Assembly (NCBI GenBank): GCA_029783825.1
Contig: JAREIK010002049.1
Span: 265,353 to 329,352 of the forward strand
From: Sapria himalayana
Taxonomy: Eukaryota > Streptophyta > Magnoliopsida > Malpighiales > Rafflesiaceae
Direction of reading: 5' to 3'
DNA length: 64,000 nt
A program made the translations under genes and the position numbers. Below, piece after piece: positions 41,271-54,491 of the stretch (position 1 is the stretch's first letter; every line of letters starts with the position of its first letter). A model generated the notes under the pieces. It saw nothing but the letters and a program-made list of their open reading frames with translations, was not told the DNA's origin and searched no databases.

Positions 41271-41675
41271 ATGTTGATTTCTTTGATGGTAGTGATACTT
41301 ATGTTTATGATTTTTTTTGTTGAATTGGAGAAAGAACAAGAAGTTGTAGCTTTGGAAGAGTTGGATAGGTACTTGGAGGACAAACTTGAAAAAAATAGAA
41401 TTGATTTTGATCTTCTAAACCAGTGGAAGGTAATTGAGGTTAGGTATCCTTCTTTGGCAAATGTACCAATGGATGTATTTGCTATCCAAGCATCTGTTGT
41501 GGCCTACGAATCAACATTTAGCACTGGGGTGAGAACTTTAGATAAATTTAGGATTTCTTTAACACCTATTATAGATGAAGTTCTCATATGTCTACAAGAT
41601 TTGTTGAGAAGCTCAAACAAACCTATTGAAATTCAAGAATTAGTTCAAGACCTTGATGATAATGAATCAGGTTAG
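41271..41675 (+). pseudogene. hAT transposase fragment: hATC dimerisation domain, copy 1
   Basis: 134 codons; the first part is out of frame until about ELEKEQE. From there it is a nearly complete hATC domain: ELDRYLED, W near WKV, RYPSLANV, DVFAIQAS, then ESTFSTGVRTLDKFR and EVLICLQDLL. These are the landmark phrases of hAT C-termini, which mediate dimerisation. Copy 2 is cut by a stop just before the ESTFSTG phrase, so this copy keeps what the other has lost. The open frame runs into the intron donor at 41671. Spliced to 41762 it gives a short acidic tail ending at 41829. Confidence 0.88.
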
Positions 41676-41761
41676 TATAAAAATCTTGTAAATTTTAATT
41701 TCACTTTTACTTAATTTATTCATTCAATTTAATAAAAATATGGTTAAATTACAATTTTCAG
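41671..41761 (+). other. Predicted 91-bp intron in hAT copy 1
   Basis: Donor GTTAGT and acceptor TTTTCAG, strongly A+T-rich between them. Splicing joins G to AG and keeps the frame for 22 more codons to TAA at 41827-41829. The same donor and acceptor are recognisable in copy 2. Confidence 0.55.
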
Positions 41762-42643
41762 AGGGGTCACAAGATCCAAATATTCATCCAACTATAGTTG
41801 GCCAACTAAATTTGGAATGGGTGTATTAAATTTTATAAGGTAATATTTTGTTTTTTTTACTCTTTCATCTTAGAAATTTATGTCTACATGATTAACACAT
41901 TTTCATCTTTGGGTGTCCTTCTACAGTGGAGGAAGAAAATGGAGGAGTTGTAGAAGAGATAATTAATTGGGTTTGGATTTTCGTTGCTATCCCAGGACGG
42001 ACCTTTGAAATGATTATTATCATGGTTGTTATTAGTTGTATTTTTTTGTTATATTAAGCTGCCTAATTTTAGCAATTACTTAAGTAGTAATTGATGCCAC
42101 CAATGTTTGTGGTCATCTTTAGCTATTCCTTAATATTTTAAGTAATTGTTTATATATTTGTAGTATTGTTATTATGGTTAATTTCACTCGGCTGAACAAA
42201 GCCAACTTGTAAAAAAACAAAGAACCAAATTAAGCACACAACTCGGTCCCGTTCTATTTAACATTTCTATCCTTTTCTGCACATCAAAGCTTTTAAAAAG
42301 GTAATGGAACGCGTTTGTGGTATTCAGCCTATTTGACAAAACAAAATTGGTCCAATTTGAGTTTGAAAGATACATAACTAAGGAATGATAAATGGTACAG
42401 CAAAAGGTTTCGACATGAACTAACTTAGCTAGTTTGAAAAAAATAAATTGAAAAAATGTCCGAACTCCTGTTCCGTCCCGAAACCGTTTTCTCATACGCA
42501 AAATCCCCGATCTCCGTCCCATCCCATCCCGATACTTTCTACCTATGGGACGGGTCTGGATCTTCAAAAAAAAATCTCTGAATTGTGGGAAGGGAGTGGA
42601 GATTTGTAATCCCCATCTCATCCCATCACATGAGCACCCCTAG

Positions 42644-42651
42644 CATTGAGT
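42644..42651. repeat. Target site duplication, right, hAT copy 1
   Basis: CATTGAGT, followed directly by the rest of the interrupted octamer slot (GGTTTATAGG). Confidence 0.7.
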
Positions 42652-42710
42652 GGTTTATAGGTTTTATTTAAAAAATAAAATAACAAAAAATTTATTTTTA
42701 TTATTTTTTG

Positions 42711-42742
42711 ATATTTTCAAAGGTTATAACCTTTGAAAATAT
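42711..42742. repeat. Perfect 32-bp palindrome, consensus form
   Basis: The core GGTTATAACC is flanked by CAAA and TTTG and by A/T-only outer bases. It lies immediately after an octamer block and is the reference form of the dyad found once per unit. Confidence 0.92.
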
Positions 42743-43099
42743 AATAATTTTTAAATTTTTTTCAAATGTGAATATAATATTTAGTTATACTAATCATTAT
42801 ATTTATATATTATATAAATTCAATATAAACAATTTTATTGATATATATTCTAATAATAAACAAAAAATAAATTATAATCTATTAATAATAAGATAGATAT
42901 TAATTAACATATAATTACCAAACTTAAAATGATTTAGAAGCAAAAAAATATATATACTATAATAATTTTTTGTTTTTGAAATTTTTTTCCTTTTAATAAG
43001 TTTATCAATATTTTTTGATGAAAAATAATCTATATAAATTATATTTGTCTAACTCATAATTTATTTTGTAATTATATTTATATATAAATAAACAAATCA

Positions 43100-46000
43100 A
43101 TAATTAAAATGAAAATTTAAAATTATAATTAAAAAAATGAGATTTATTATTTATTATTTAGGGATACTAGTTTAATTTAAATTAGATCCATCTCACTAAT
43201 AATTTTTTTCGTAATTAATATTTCTATAAAAATAATCTGATAAATAATTAAAATAAAAATTTAAAATTATACTGAATAAAAATTAAAATGAGATAGAAAA
43301 TTTATTATTAATGTATACCTGTTTAATAGTTTAAGTTTTTAGAGGTTTTGTCGTTATGAGTTTAGCTATTTATGTTTTTAGGCTTTTAGTGGTTTATATG
43401 TTGTATATAAAAAAATAATATAAAATAAAAATTTTATATAATTTGTTATCATTTTCATAGGTTATAACCTTTGAAAATATAATAATATTTACAAATTTTT
43501 GAAATGTGAATACAATATTTAGTTATAATAATATTAATAATTATATATCATATAAATTCAATATAAACAATTATATTGTTAGACAATATAATAATGATCA
43601 AAAATTAAATTAATAAACTATTAATAAAAAGATAGATATTAATTAAAAATATTTACAAAACCCAAATTGATTCAAAATTAAGTAAATATATTACTGGATA
43701 ATAATTTTTAATTTTTAAATTTTTATTTCTTTGAGAACCATATAATTTTTTTATTAAAAATAAATTAATTAATTATATTGTCGCACTCATACTTTATTTT
43801 GTAATAAATATTCAATAAAAATAAACTAATAAATAATTAAAATGAATATTTAAAATTATAATAAATAGAAATAAAAATTAGATTTATTAATTATTAAGTA
43901 GTATATAGTAGTTTAATGGTTTATGTATTTAGGCATTACGTGGTTTAGGAGTTTACTGATTTAACTGTGTCTGCATTTAAAGGTTTATAGGTTTTATTTA
44001 AGAAAAAAATTAAAAAAAAATTATTTTTATTATTTTTTGATATTTTCAAAGGTTATAAGCTTTGAAAATATAATAATTTTTAATTTTTTTTCAAAAGTGA
44101 ATAAATATTTATTTATAATAATCATAATAATTATATATCATATAATTCAGTATAAACAATTTTTTAGATAGATATTCTAATAATTATCAAAAAATAAATT
44201 AAAAATTTATTATCAATAAGATTGATATTACTAAAATATATATCAAAACCTAAAATGATTGAAAAGTAAAGCAAAATATATTACTTAATAATTATTATTG
44301 TTTTTAAATTTTTATCTTTTTATAAGCTTATCTATTTTTTGATGTAAAATAATTTTTATAAATTATATTTTAACTCATAATTTATTTTATAATTAATATA
44401 TATATATAAATAAAAAACTAAACAATCAAAATGAATTTTTTAAATTAAATTGAAAACAAATAAAAATAAGATTTATTAATTATTATTTAGGGGATACCCG
44501 TTTAAACAATTATCTATATAGGGGTATCGGGATTTTATAGTTTAGTAATTTAAGTGTTTAGGCATTTAGTGATTTATAGGTTTTATTTAAACAATGAATT
44601 AATAAAAAAGTATTTTTTTTTGTTTTTTCACATGTTCAAAGGTTATAATATTTGAAAATATAGATATTTTCAATTTTTTTCAAATGAGAATACAATATTT
44701 AGTTATAATAATTATTAAATTTATATCATATAAATTAAATATTAATATTTTTATTAATAAATATTCTAATAAAGATCAAAAAATAAATAATAATCTATTA
44801 TTAATAATTTATAATATCAATTAAAATATAATTACAAACCTAAAATGATAAGGAAAACAAAGTAAAATATATTACTATATAAAAATTTTTTGTTTTTTAT
44901 TTTTTTCTTCTTTTAATAAGTTATCTATATTTTTTTGTTGAAAAATAATTTCTATAAATTATATTTGGCAACTTATAATTTATTTTCTCATTAATATTTA
45001 TATAAAAATAAACAAATAAATAATTAAAATGAATATTTAAAATTATAATGAAAAAAATAAAAATGAGTTTTTTATTTTATATATTTAGGATTACCTTTTA
45101 AAAATTTATCTATTTAGGGTTTTTCGAGATTAGAAGTTATGATTTAAAGTATTTAGGAATTTAATGGTTATAGGTTTTATTCAAACAATGAAATAACAAA
45201 AAATTATTTTTTATTTTTTTTTCAAATTTTCAAAGGATTAACATTTGAAAATATACTAATTTTAATTTTTTTAAATTAAAATATGAATACAATATTAGTA
45301 ATAATAAATATATAACTATATATGATATAAACTATATATAAACAATTTTCTTTATAATATTATATCAATTATCAAAAAATAAATTAAAAAACTATTATTA
45401 AAATAATAGATATAAATTAAATATAATTAAAAAACATAAAAAGATTCAAAATCAAAGTAAAATTATTAATAAATAATAATTTTTTTTAGTTTTTGCATCA
45501 TTTTATAAGCTTATATTTTTTTTGATGAAAAATATATTATTTAATTATATTTGTCACTCTAATTATTTTGTAATTATTATTTTTATAAATTATTTCAATT
45601 ATATTTAAGGTTTACGAGCTTGAAGGTTTAGGTATTTAGAGGCTTCGGGGTTTAGGAGTTTAGAGATTTATATATTTAGGCATTTTAATGGTTTCTAAGT
45701 TTTATTTAAACAATTTTATAACAAAAGATTTTTTTTGTTATTCTTTCTCATTTTTGAAGGTTATAACCTTTCAAAATATACCAAATTTTTAAATTTTTTA
45801 AATGTGAATACTATATTTATTTATGATAATCTTAATAATTATATATCATGTTAATTCAATATAAACAATTATATTGATAGATATTATATTAATGATTCAA
45901 AAATAAATTAATAAACTATTATTAATAAGATAGATATTTTTTAAAATATATTTGCAAAACGTAAATTTATTCAAATCAAAGAAAAATATAATACTAAATA

Positions 46001-48000
46001 ATAATTTTTTTGATGTTTTGCTTCTTTTTATAACTTTATATTTTTTGTTATTAAAAGTAAATTATTTAATTATATTGTCTTCCACATAATGTATTTTTAA
46101 TTTATAATTCTATAAAAATAAACTAATAAAAATTAAAATGAACTATTTTAAAATTATAATGAATACAAATAAAATTGAGATGTATTATTTATTATTAGGG
46201 ATATACTAGTTTAATGTTTAAGTATTTAGGTGTTTTTGGGTTTAGTGATTTAAGTATTTTAAACTTTAGTGATATATTGTTTTTATTAATGAAATGAAAA
46301 AATAAAAAATTTACATTTTTTGATTTTTTTTAATTTTGAAGGGTTATAACCTCTGAAAATATAATAATTTTAATTTTTTTAAATGTTAATATAATATTTA
46401 GTTATAATATTCTTAATAATTATATATAATGTAAACTTAATATACATAATTTTATTAATAGATATTATAATAATTATCAAAAAAAATTAATAAACAATTA
46501 TTAATAAGAATGATATAAATTAAAATATAATTGCAAAACTAAAATGAATCAAATCAAAATAAAATATATTACTAAATAATAAATTTTTGTTTTTAAAATT
46601 GTGCCTCTTTTTATAAGAATATATATTTTTTTTGATGGAAAGTAAAGTATTTAAATTAGATCTGTCTCACTGATAATTTATTTTGTAATTAATATTTCTA
46701 TAAAATAACTGATAAATAATTAAAATAAAAATTTAAAATTATACTGAATAAAAATTAAAAAGAGACTTATGAATTATTTTTAATGTATACCAGTTTAATA
46801 TTTTAAATATTTAGAGGGTTTTTCATTTATGACTTTAACGATTTATGTTTTTAGGCATTTAGTGGTTTATAAGTTTTATTTAAACAATTAAATGACTAAA
46901 AAAATTTGTAATTTTTTCTAATTTTCATTGGTTATAACCTTTGAAATATAATAATATTTAAAATTTTTGAAAAATGTGAATACAATGTTTAGTATAATAA
47001 TATTAATAATTATATATCATATAAATTCAATATAAACAATTTTATTGATAGATATTATAATAATGATCAAAAATTAAATTAATAAATTATTAATAAAAAT
47101 ATTAATATTAATTAAAAAATATTTACAAAACCCAATTGATTCAATATTAATGTAAAAAAATTACTGGATAATAATTTTTAATTTTTTAATTTTTACTTCT
47201 TTATAAGCGTATATCTATATATTTTTTGATTTAAAAATAATTTATTTAAATTATAATTGTCGCACTCATAATTTATTTTATATTAAATATTTCTATAAAA
47301 ATACTTATAAATAATTAAAATGAATATTTAAAATAATAATAATTGAAATAAAAATTAGATTTCTTAATTATTGTGTAGCATATAGCAGTTTAAAAGGGTT
47401 GTACATTACGGGCCTAAAAGTTTACTGTTTTAACTATGTTATGCATTAGTGGTTTATAGATTTATTTAAAAATTAAAATAACAAGATATTATTTTATTAT
47501 TTTTTTGATATTTCCAAAGGTTATAACCTTTGGAATATAATAATCTTTAAATTTTTTTCAAATGTGAATTCAATATTTAGTAATAATAATCATTATATTT
47601 ATATATCATATAAATTCAAATATAAAAATATTTTCGATAATATTATAAAATGATTAAAAATAAATTAATAATCTATTATTAATAAGATAAATATATTAAA
47701 ATATAATTAAAAAACCTAAAATGATTCAGAAAAAATCAAAATATATTTACTATATAATAATTTGTGATTTAAAATTTTTTTTCTTTTAAAAGTTTATCCA
47801 TATTTTTTGATGAAAATTAATTTATATAAATTATATTTTTCTAACTCATAATTTATTTTTTTAATTAATATTTATATAAAAATAAACAAATAAATAATTA
47901 AAATGAATATTTTAAATTATAATAAAAAAGATAATATTGAGATTTATTCTTTATTATTTTGGGTATACCAGTCTAATTTAAATTAGATATGACTCACTAA
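43100..48000 (+). repeat. Tandem higher-order copy of 33.7-38.6 kb
   Basis: The variant run C-A-B-D-E-F-G-A-B-C here matches 33720-38600 in the same order and orientation at an offset of about 9.4 kb. Subtracting the 3.7-kb hAT gives an original period of about 5.7 kb. The rare D-unit phrase AACAATCAAAATGAATT with adjacent TA repeat is in both. Confidence 0.7.
47512..47535. repeat. 24-bp palindrome with paired substitution, left arm
   Basis: Reads TTCCAAAGG and CCTTTGGAA around the TTATAA centre. Both sides carry the same complementary change from the usual TTTCAAAGG and CCTTTGAAA. Confidence 0.9.
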
Positions 48001-50977
48001 TAATTTATTTTGTAATTAATATTTCTATAATAATAAATTGATATATAATTAAATCAAAAATTTAAAATTATAGTGAATAAAAATTAAAATGAGATTTATG
48101 AATTATTTTAATGTATACTAGTTTAATATTTTAAGTATTTAGAGGTTTTTTTGTTTATGTCTTTAGTGATTTATGTTTTTAGGCATTTAGTGTTTTATGG
48201 GTTTTATTTAAACAATGAAATAAAAAAAATTATTTTTGATATTTTTCACATTTTCAAAGGTTATAACCTTTGAAATATAATAATTTTAAAATTTTTTAAA
48301 ATGTGAATACAATATTTAGTAATAATAATCATTATAATTATATATAATATAAACTAAATATAAAGAATTTTATTGATAGATATAATATCAATTATCAAAA
48401 AATAAATTAATATGCTATTATTAATATGATTGATATAAATTAAAATATATAATTGCAAACCTAAAAGTATTTAAAATCCAAGTAAAATTTATTACTAAAT
48501 AATAACTTTTTTTTAGTTTTTGCGTTCTTTTTATAAGCTTATATTTATTTTTGATGAAAATAAATAATTAAATTATATTTGTATCAATCATAATTTTTTG
48601 TAATTAATATTTTAATAAATTATTTTAATTAAATTTAAGGTTACGAGTTTGAAGGTTTAAGTATTTAGGGATTTTGTGTTTAGAGTTTAGAGGTTAAGTG
48701 TTCACGTATTTAGTGGTTTATAAGTTTTATTTAACAATGCTATAACAAAAATTTATTTTTATTATTTTTTAATTTTGAAGGTTATAACCTTTGAAAATAA
48801 TAATTTTTAAATTTTTTCAATGTAAATATAATATTTAGTTATAATAATCTTAATAATTATAAGACATTTAAATTGAATATAAGTAATTTTATTGTCAGAT
48901 ATTATTAAAATGATCAATAATATTAATAAAACTTTTATTAATAAGATTGATAGCCATTAAATATAATTGCAAAACATATATATAAGGATTCAAAAAACAA
49001 AGTAAAATATTTACTCGATAATACTTTTTGTTTTTAAATTTTTACATCTTTTTATAAGCTATTATTTATATTTTTGATTAAAAATAATTATTAAAATTAT
49101 ATTTGTCTCAATCTTTATTTATTTTGCAATTAATATTTTAATAAAAAATAAACTAATAAATAATTAAAATGAATATTTAAAATTGTAATGATACAATTAA
49201 ATTAGATTTATGATTTATTATATGGTATAATGGTTTTAATGGATTGTTAATTTAGGTGTTTTGTCGTTTAGGAGTTTAGTAATTTATGTTTTTAGGCATT
49301 TAGTGTTTTATAGTTTTTATTTATATAATAAAAAAAAATTCATTTTAACTGATTTTCAAAGGTTATTACCTTTATTAATAATATAATTTTTAATATTTTT
49401 TGAAATGTGAATACCAAGTATAATTATATTAATCTTATTAATTATATATCATATAAATTCAATATAAACAATTTAATGATAAATAGTATAATAATCATCA
49501 AAAATTAAATTAATAAACCTTTATTAATAATGTAAATATTAATAAAAATATATTTACATAACACAAAATGATTCAAAGACAAATAAATATATTACTAAAT
49601 AATAATATCTAATTTTTAAATTTTTCAATCTTTTTATAAGCTTATATTCTTTTATGATTAAAATAAATTATTTAAATAATATTTGTCTCACTCGAAATTT
49701 TTGTGTAATTAATTTTTGTAAATAATTAAACTATAAATAATTAAAATGAATATTTAAAATTATAATAAATAGAAATAAAATGAGATTTATTATTTATTAA
49801 GTAGAATCTAAATGTTAAAATCTTTATGTATTTAGGGGTTTTGGGTTTTTATGAGCTTACTAATTAAGTAAGCAAGCATTTAATTGTCTATAGATTTATA
49901 TAAAAAATAAAATAACTAGAAATTTATTTTTATTATTTTTCTCATTTTTATGATTATAACCTTTGAAAATATAATAATTTTTAATTTTTTTTTAAAATCA
50001 ATACAATATATTATTTTATAATAATCATAATAATTATATATCATATAAATTCAATATAAACAATTTTATTGATAGATATTCTAATAATTATCAAAAAATA
50101 AATTAAAATCCATTATGAATAAGATTGATATTACTTACATATAATATCAAAACCTTAAATGTTTCAAAATCAAGCAAAATATAATACTAAATAATAATTA
50201 TTTATTTTTTAAATTTTTATTCTTTATATAACTAATCAAATTTTTGATTAAAAATAATTTTAATAATTATATTTTTAACTCATAATTTATTTTATAATTC
50301 ATACATATATAAAAATAAAAAAATAAATAATCAAAATGAATTTTTAATTATAATGAAAACAAATAAAAATGATATTTATTATTTATTATTTAGGGTATAT
50401 TGATTTAAAGGATTATCTATATAGAGGTATCACGATTTTGTAGTTTAGTGATTTAAATGCTTAGGCATTTAGTGGTGTATATGTTTTATTTAAACAATAG
50501 AATAACAATGAAAAAATATTTTTTTTTTATTTTTTTCACATTTTCAAAGGTTAAAACCTTGGAAAATATAATAATTTTAAAATTTTTTTTGAAATGTGAA
50601 TACAATATTTAGCTATACTAATCATTATATTAATTATAATATAATTACAAAACTTAAAATGAATCATAAGCAAAGAAAAATATATTACCATATAATAATT
50701 TTTTGTTTTTGAATTTTTTCTTGTTTTAATAAGTTTATTTATATTTTTTTAATGAAAAATATTTATATAAATTATATTTGTCTAACTCATAATTTTATTT
50801 TGTAATTAATATTTATATGTAAATAAACAAATAAATAATAAATTGAATATTTAAAATTATAATGAACAAAAAATGAGATTTATTATTTTATTATTAGGGA
50901 TACCGGTAATTAAATTAGATCATCTCACTAATAATTTATTTTGTAATTAATATTTCTATAAAAATAAACTGATAAAT

Positions 50978-50990
50978 TTTTATTTTAATT
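50978..50990. other. Centre of the giant inverted repeat
   Basis: Thirteen A/T bases between GATAAAT (50971-50977) and ATTTATC (50991-50997). To the left, units are +; to the right, -. The joined halves are in nearly the same phase of the unit, so the switch is almost exactly symmetric. Confidence 0.85.
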
Positions 50991-53900
50991 ATTTATCAGT
51001 TTATTTTTATAGAAATATTAATTACAAAATAAATTATTAGGGGATGGGATCTAATTTAATTAAACCGGTATCCCTAATAATAAATAATAAATCTCATTTT
51101 TTGTTCATTATAATTTTAAATATTCAATTTAATTATTTATTTGTTTATTTATATATAATATTAATTACAAATAAATTATGAGTTAGACAAATATAATTAT
51201 ATAAATTATTTTTCATTAAAAAAATATAAATAAACTTATTAAAACAAGAAAAAATTCAAAAACAAAAAATTATTATAGGTAATATATTTTTCTTTGCTTA
51301 TGATTCATTTAAGTTTTGTAATTATATTATAATTATATAATGCTAGTATGAGCTAAATATTGTATTCACATTTCAAAAAAATTTTAAAATTATTATATTA
51401 TCCAAGGTTTTAACCTTTGAAAATGTGAAAAAAATAAAAAAAAATATTTTTTCATTGTTATTCTATTGTTTAAATAAAACATATACACCACTAAATGCCT
51501 AAGCATTTAAATCACTAAACTACAAAATCGTGATACCTCTATATAGATAATCCTTTAAATCAATATACCCTAAATAATAAATAATAAATATCATTTTTAT
51601 TTGTTTTCATTATAATTTAAAAAATTCATTTTGATTATTTATTTTTTTATTTTTATATATGTATTAATTATAAAATAAATTATGAGTTAAAAATATAATT
51701 TATTAAAATTATTTTTAATCAAAAATTTGATTAGCTTATATAAAGAATAAAAATTTAAAAATAAATAATTATTATTTAGTATTATATTTTGCTTTGATTT
51801 TGAAACATTTAAGGTTTTGATATTATATGTTAAGTAATATCAATCTTATTCATAATAGGATTTTTAATTTATTTTTTGATAATTATTAGAATATCTATCA
51901 ATAAATTGTTTATATTGAATTTATATGATATATAATTATTATGATTATTATAAATATATATTGTATTGATTTTAAAAAAAAATTAAAAATTATTATATTT
52001 TCAAAGGTTATAATCATAAAAAATGAGAAAAAATAATAAAAATAAATTTCTAGTTATTTTATTTTTTATATAAAATCTATAGACAATTAAATGCTTGCTT
52101 ACTTAAATTAGTAAGCTCATAAACCCAAAAACCCCTAAATACATAAAGATTTTAACATTTATATTCTACTTAATAAATAATAAATCTCATTTTATTTCTA
52201 TTTATTATAATTTTAAATATTCATTTTAATTATTTATAGTTTAATTATTTACAAAAATTAATTACAAAAAAATTTAGAGTGAGACAAATATTATTTAAAT
52301 AATTTATTTTTAATCATAAAAGAATATAAGCTTATAAAAAGATTGAAAAATTTAAAAATTAATATTATTATTTAGTAATATATTTTTATTTGTCTTTGAA
52401 TCATTTTGTGTTATGTAAATATATTTTTATTAATATTTACATTATTAATAAAGGTTTATTAATTTAATTTTTGATGATTATTATACTATTTATCATTAAA
52501 ATTGTTTATATTGAATTTATATGATATATAATTAATAAGATTAATATAATTATACTTGGTATTCACATTTCAAAAAATATTAAAAATTATATTATTAATA
52601 AAGGTAATAACCTTTGAAAATCAGTTAAAATGAATTTTTTTTTATTATATAAATAAAAACTATAAAACACTAAATGCCTAAAAACATAAATTACTAAACT
52701 CCTAAACGACAAAACACCTAAATTAACAATCCATTAAACCATTATACCATATATAATAAATCATAAATCTAATTTTAATTTGTATTCATTACAATTTTAA
52801 ATATTCATTTTAATTATTTATTAGTTTATTTTTTATTAAAATATTAATTGCAAAATAAATAAAGATTGAGACAAATATAATTTTAATAATTTATTTTTAA
52901 TCAAAAAATAAATAATAGCTTATAAAAAGATGTAAAAATTTAAAAACAAAAAGTATTATCGAGTAAATATTTTACTTTGTTTTTGAATCCTTATATATAT
53001 GTTTTGCAATTATATTTTAATGGCTATCAATCTTATTAATAAAAGTTTATTAATTTATTATTTGATCATTTTAATAATATCTGACAATAAAATTACTTAT
53101 ATTCAATTTAAATGTCTTATAATTATTAAGATTATTATAACTAAATATTATATTTACATTGAAAAAAATTTAAAAATTATTATATTTTCAAAGGTTATAA
53201 CCTTCAAAAATTAAAAAATAATAAAAATAAATTTTTTGTTATAGCATTGTTTAAATAAAACTTATAAACCACTAAATACGTGAACACTTAAACCTCTAAA
53301 CTCTAAAACAAAATCCCCTAAATACTTAAACCTTCAAACTCGTAAACCTTAAATTTAATTAAATAATTTATTAAAATATTAATTACAAAATAAATTATGA
53401 GTGATACAAATATAATTTAATTAATTTATTTTTCATCAAAAAATAATATAAGCTTATAAAAAGAAGCAAAAACTAAAAAAAAGTTATTATTTAGTAATAA
53501 ATTTTACTTGGATTTTAAATAATTTTAGGTTTTGCAATTATATTTTAATTTATATCTATCATATTAATAATAGCATATTAATTTATTTTTTGATAATTGA
53601 TATTATATCTATCAATAAAATTGTTATATTTAGTTTATATTATATATAATTATAATGATTATTATTACTAAATATTGTATTCACATTTTTAAAAAATTTT
53701 AAAATTATTATATTTTCAAAGGTTATAACCTTTGATAATGTGAAAAAATATCAAAAATAATTTTTTTTTATTTCATTGTTTAAATAAAACCCATAAAACA
53801 CTAAATGCCTAAAAACATAAATCACTAAAGACATAAACGAAAAAACCTCTAAATACTTAAAATATTAAACTAGTATACATTTATAATAATTCATAAATCT

Positions 53901-54459
53901 CATTTTAATTTTTATTCAGTATAATTTTAAATTTATGATTTAATTATATATCAATTTATTATTATAGAAATATTAATTACAAAATAAATTATTAGTGAGA
54001 CAGATCTAATTTAAATTAGACTGGTATACCCAAAATAATAAAGAATAAATCTCAATATTATCTTTATTATTATAATTTAAAATATTCATTTTAATTATTT
54101 ATTTGTTTATTTTTATATAAATATTAATTAAAAAATAAATTATGAGTTAGAAAAATATAATTTATATAAATTAATTTTCATCAAAAAAATATGGATAAAC
54201 TTTTTAAAAGAAAAAAAATTTTAAAACAACAAATTATTATATAGTAATATATTTTGATTTTTACTGAATCATTTTAGGTTTTTTAATTATATTTTAATTG
54301 ATATTTATCTTATTAATAATAGATTATTAATTTATTTTTTAATCATTTTTATAATATTTATCGAAAATATTTTTTATATTTAATTTATATGATATATAAA
54401 TATAATGATTATTATTACTAAATATTGAATTCACATTTGAAAAAAATATTAAAATTATT

Positions 54460-54491
54460 ATATTTCCAAAGGTTATAACCTTTGGAAATAT
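54460..54491. repeat. Perfect 32-bp palindrome with paired substitution, right arm
   Basis: This is the mirror partner of 47512-47535 and carries the same paired change (TTCCAAAGG with CCTTTGGAA), so this variant is older than the arm duplication. Confidence 0.9.

Larger units (their letters stand above)
39553..41829 (+). pseudogene. hAT transposase pseudogene, copy 1
   Basis: This is a remnant of a cut-and-paste transposase of the plant BED-zinc-finger hAT superfamily (Ac / RICESLEEPER-like), which would act in the nucleus on the element ends. The likely original start is ATG at 39553, just after an AG acceptor-like site, or the in-frame ATG at 39666. Order of domains: BED finger (about 39740-39895), RNase H-like catalytic region (from about 40200), DUF4413-like segment (40934-41134), hATC dimerisation domain (41330-41670). 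Visible breaks are a one-base loss near 39716 relative to copy 2, a stop at 39782-39784, a frameshift and stop at 40328, many indels from 40331 to 40930, and a stop at 41132-41134 shared with copy 2. A canonical GT-AG intron at 41671-41761 leads to a short last exon ending at 41829. Confidence 0.87.
38947..42643 (+). mobile_element. hAT transposon, copy 1 (dead), about 3.7 kb
   Basis: This GC-richer element is inserted in slot 8/9 of a B-type octamer block. The ends are imperfect inverted repeats: the left begins GTAGGGCTCTCATG, and the right, read inward, CTAGGGGTGCTCATG. The second matches the usual hAT terminus (C/TAGGGGTG). Both subterminal regions contain short GGGACGGG-like repeats. It carries a broken transposase gene on the + strand (39553-41829). 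The 3' part (41830-42643) is noncoding apart from a splice-like boundary. Full length is normal for an autonomous plant hAT, but the gene has many frameshifts and stops. It is the inverted partner of 59394-63038. Confidence 0.88.
37970..50977 (+). repeat. Left arm of giant inverted repeat (at least 13 kb)
   Basis: This arm mirrors 50991-64000. Checked landmarks (left with right): octamers at 37980 with the window end; the truncated unit at 38690-38800 with 63200-63300; hAT copy 1 with hAT copy 2; the modified palindrome at 47512-47535 with 54460-54491; D units at 44500 with 57520. Coordinate sums stay near 101970-102040, so the arms are collinear with small indels. The inner end is GATAAAT at 50971-50977, separated by 13 nt from its complement at 50991. 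Confidence 0.9.
42652..50984 (+). repeat. 590-bp AT-rich satellite, block 5, + orientation
   Basis: Palindrome cores lie near 42727, 43465, 44054, 44645, 45237, 45765, 46340, 46935, 47523, 48265, 48785, 49365, 49955 and 50550. Variant order is the end of the hAT-interrupted B, C and A (43145-43310), B (43900), D (44490), E (45090), F (45605), G (46200), A (46790), B (47380), C and A (47960-48110), F (48640), H (49220), I (49800), D (50395), C (50890). It stops at the centre of the giant inverted repeat. No gene is seen. Confidence 0.87.

Noticed and set aside
42184..42621. 145-codon - strand frame at the 3' end of hAT copy 1, similar to + frames 59391-59606 and 59656-59847 in copy 2
   Set aside because: The similarity between arms comes from inverted duplication of the DNA. 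The frame is split in copy 2, lies antisense in the element's noncoding end and matches no family I know.
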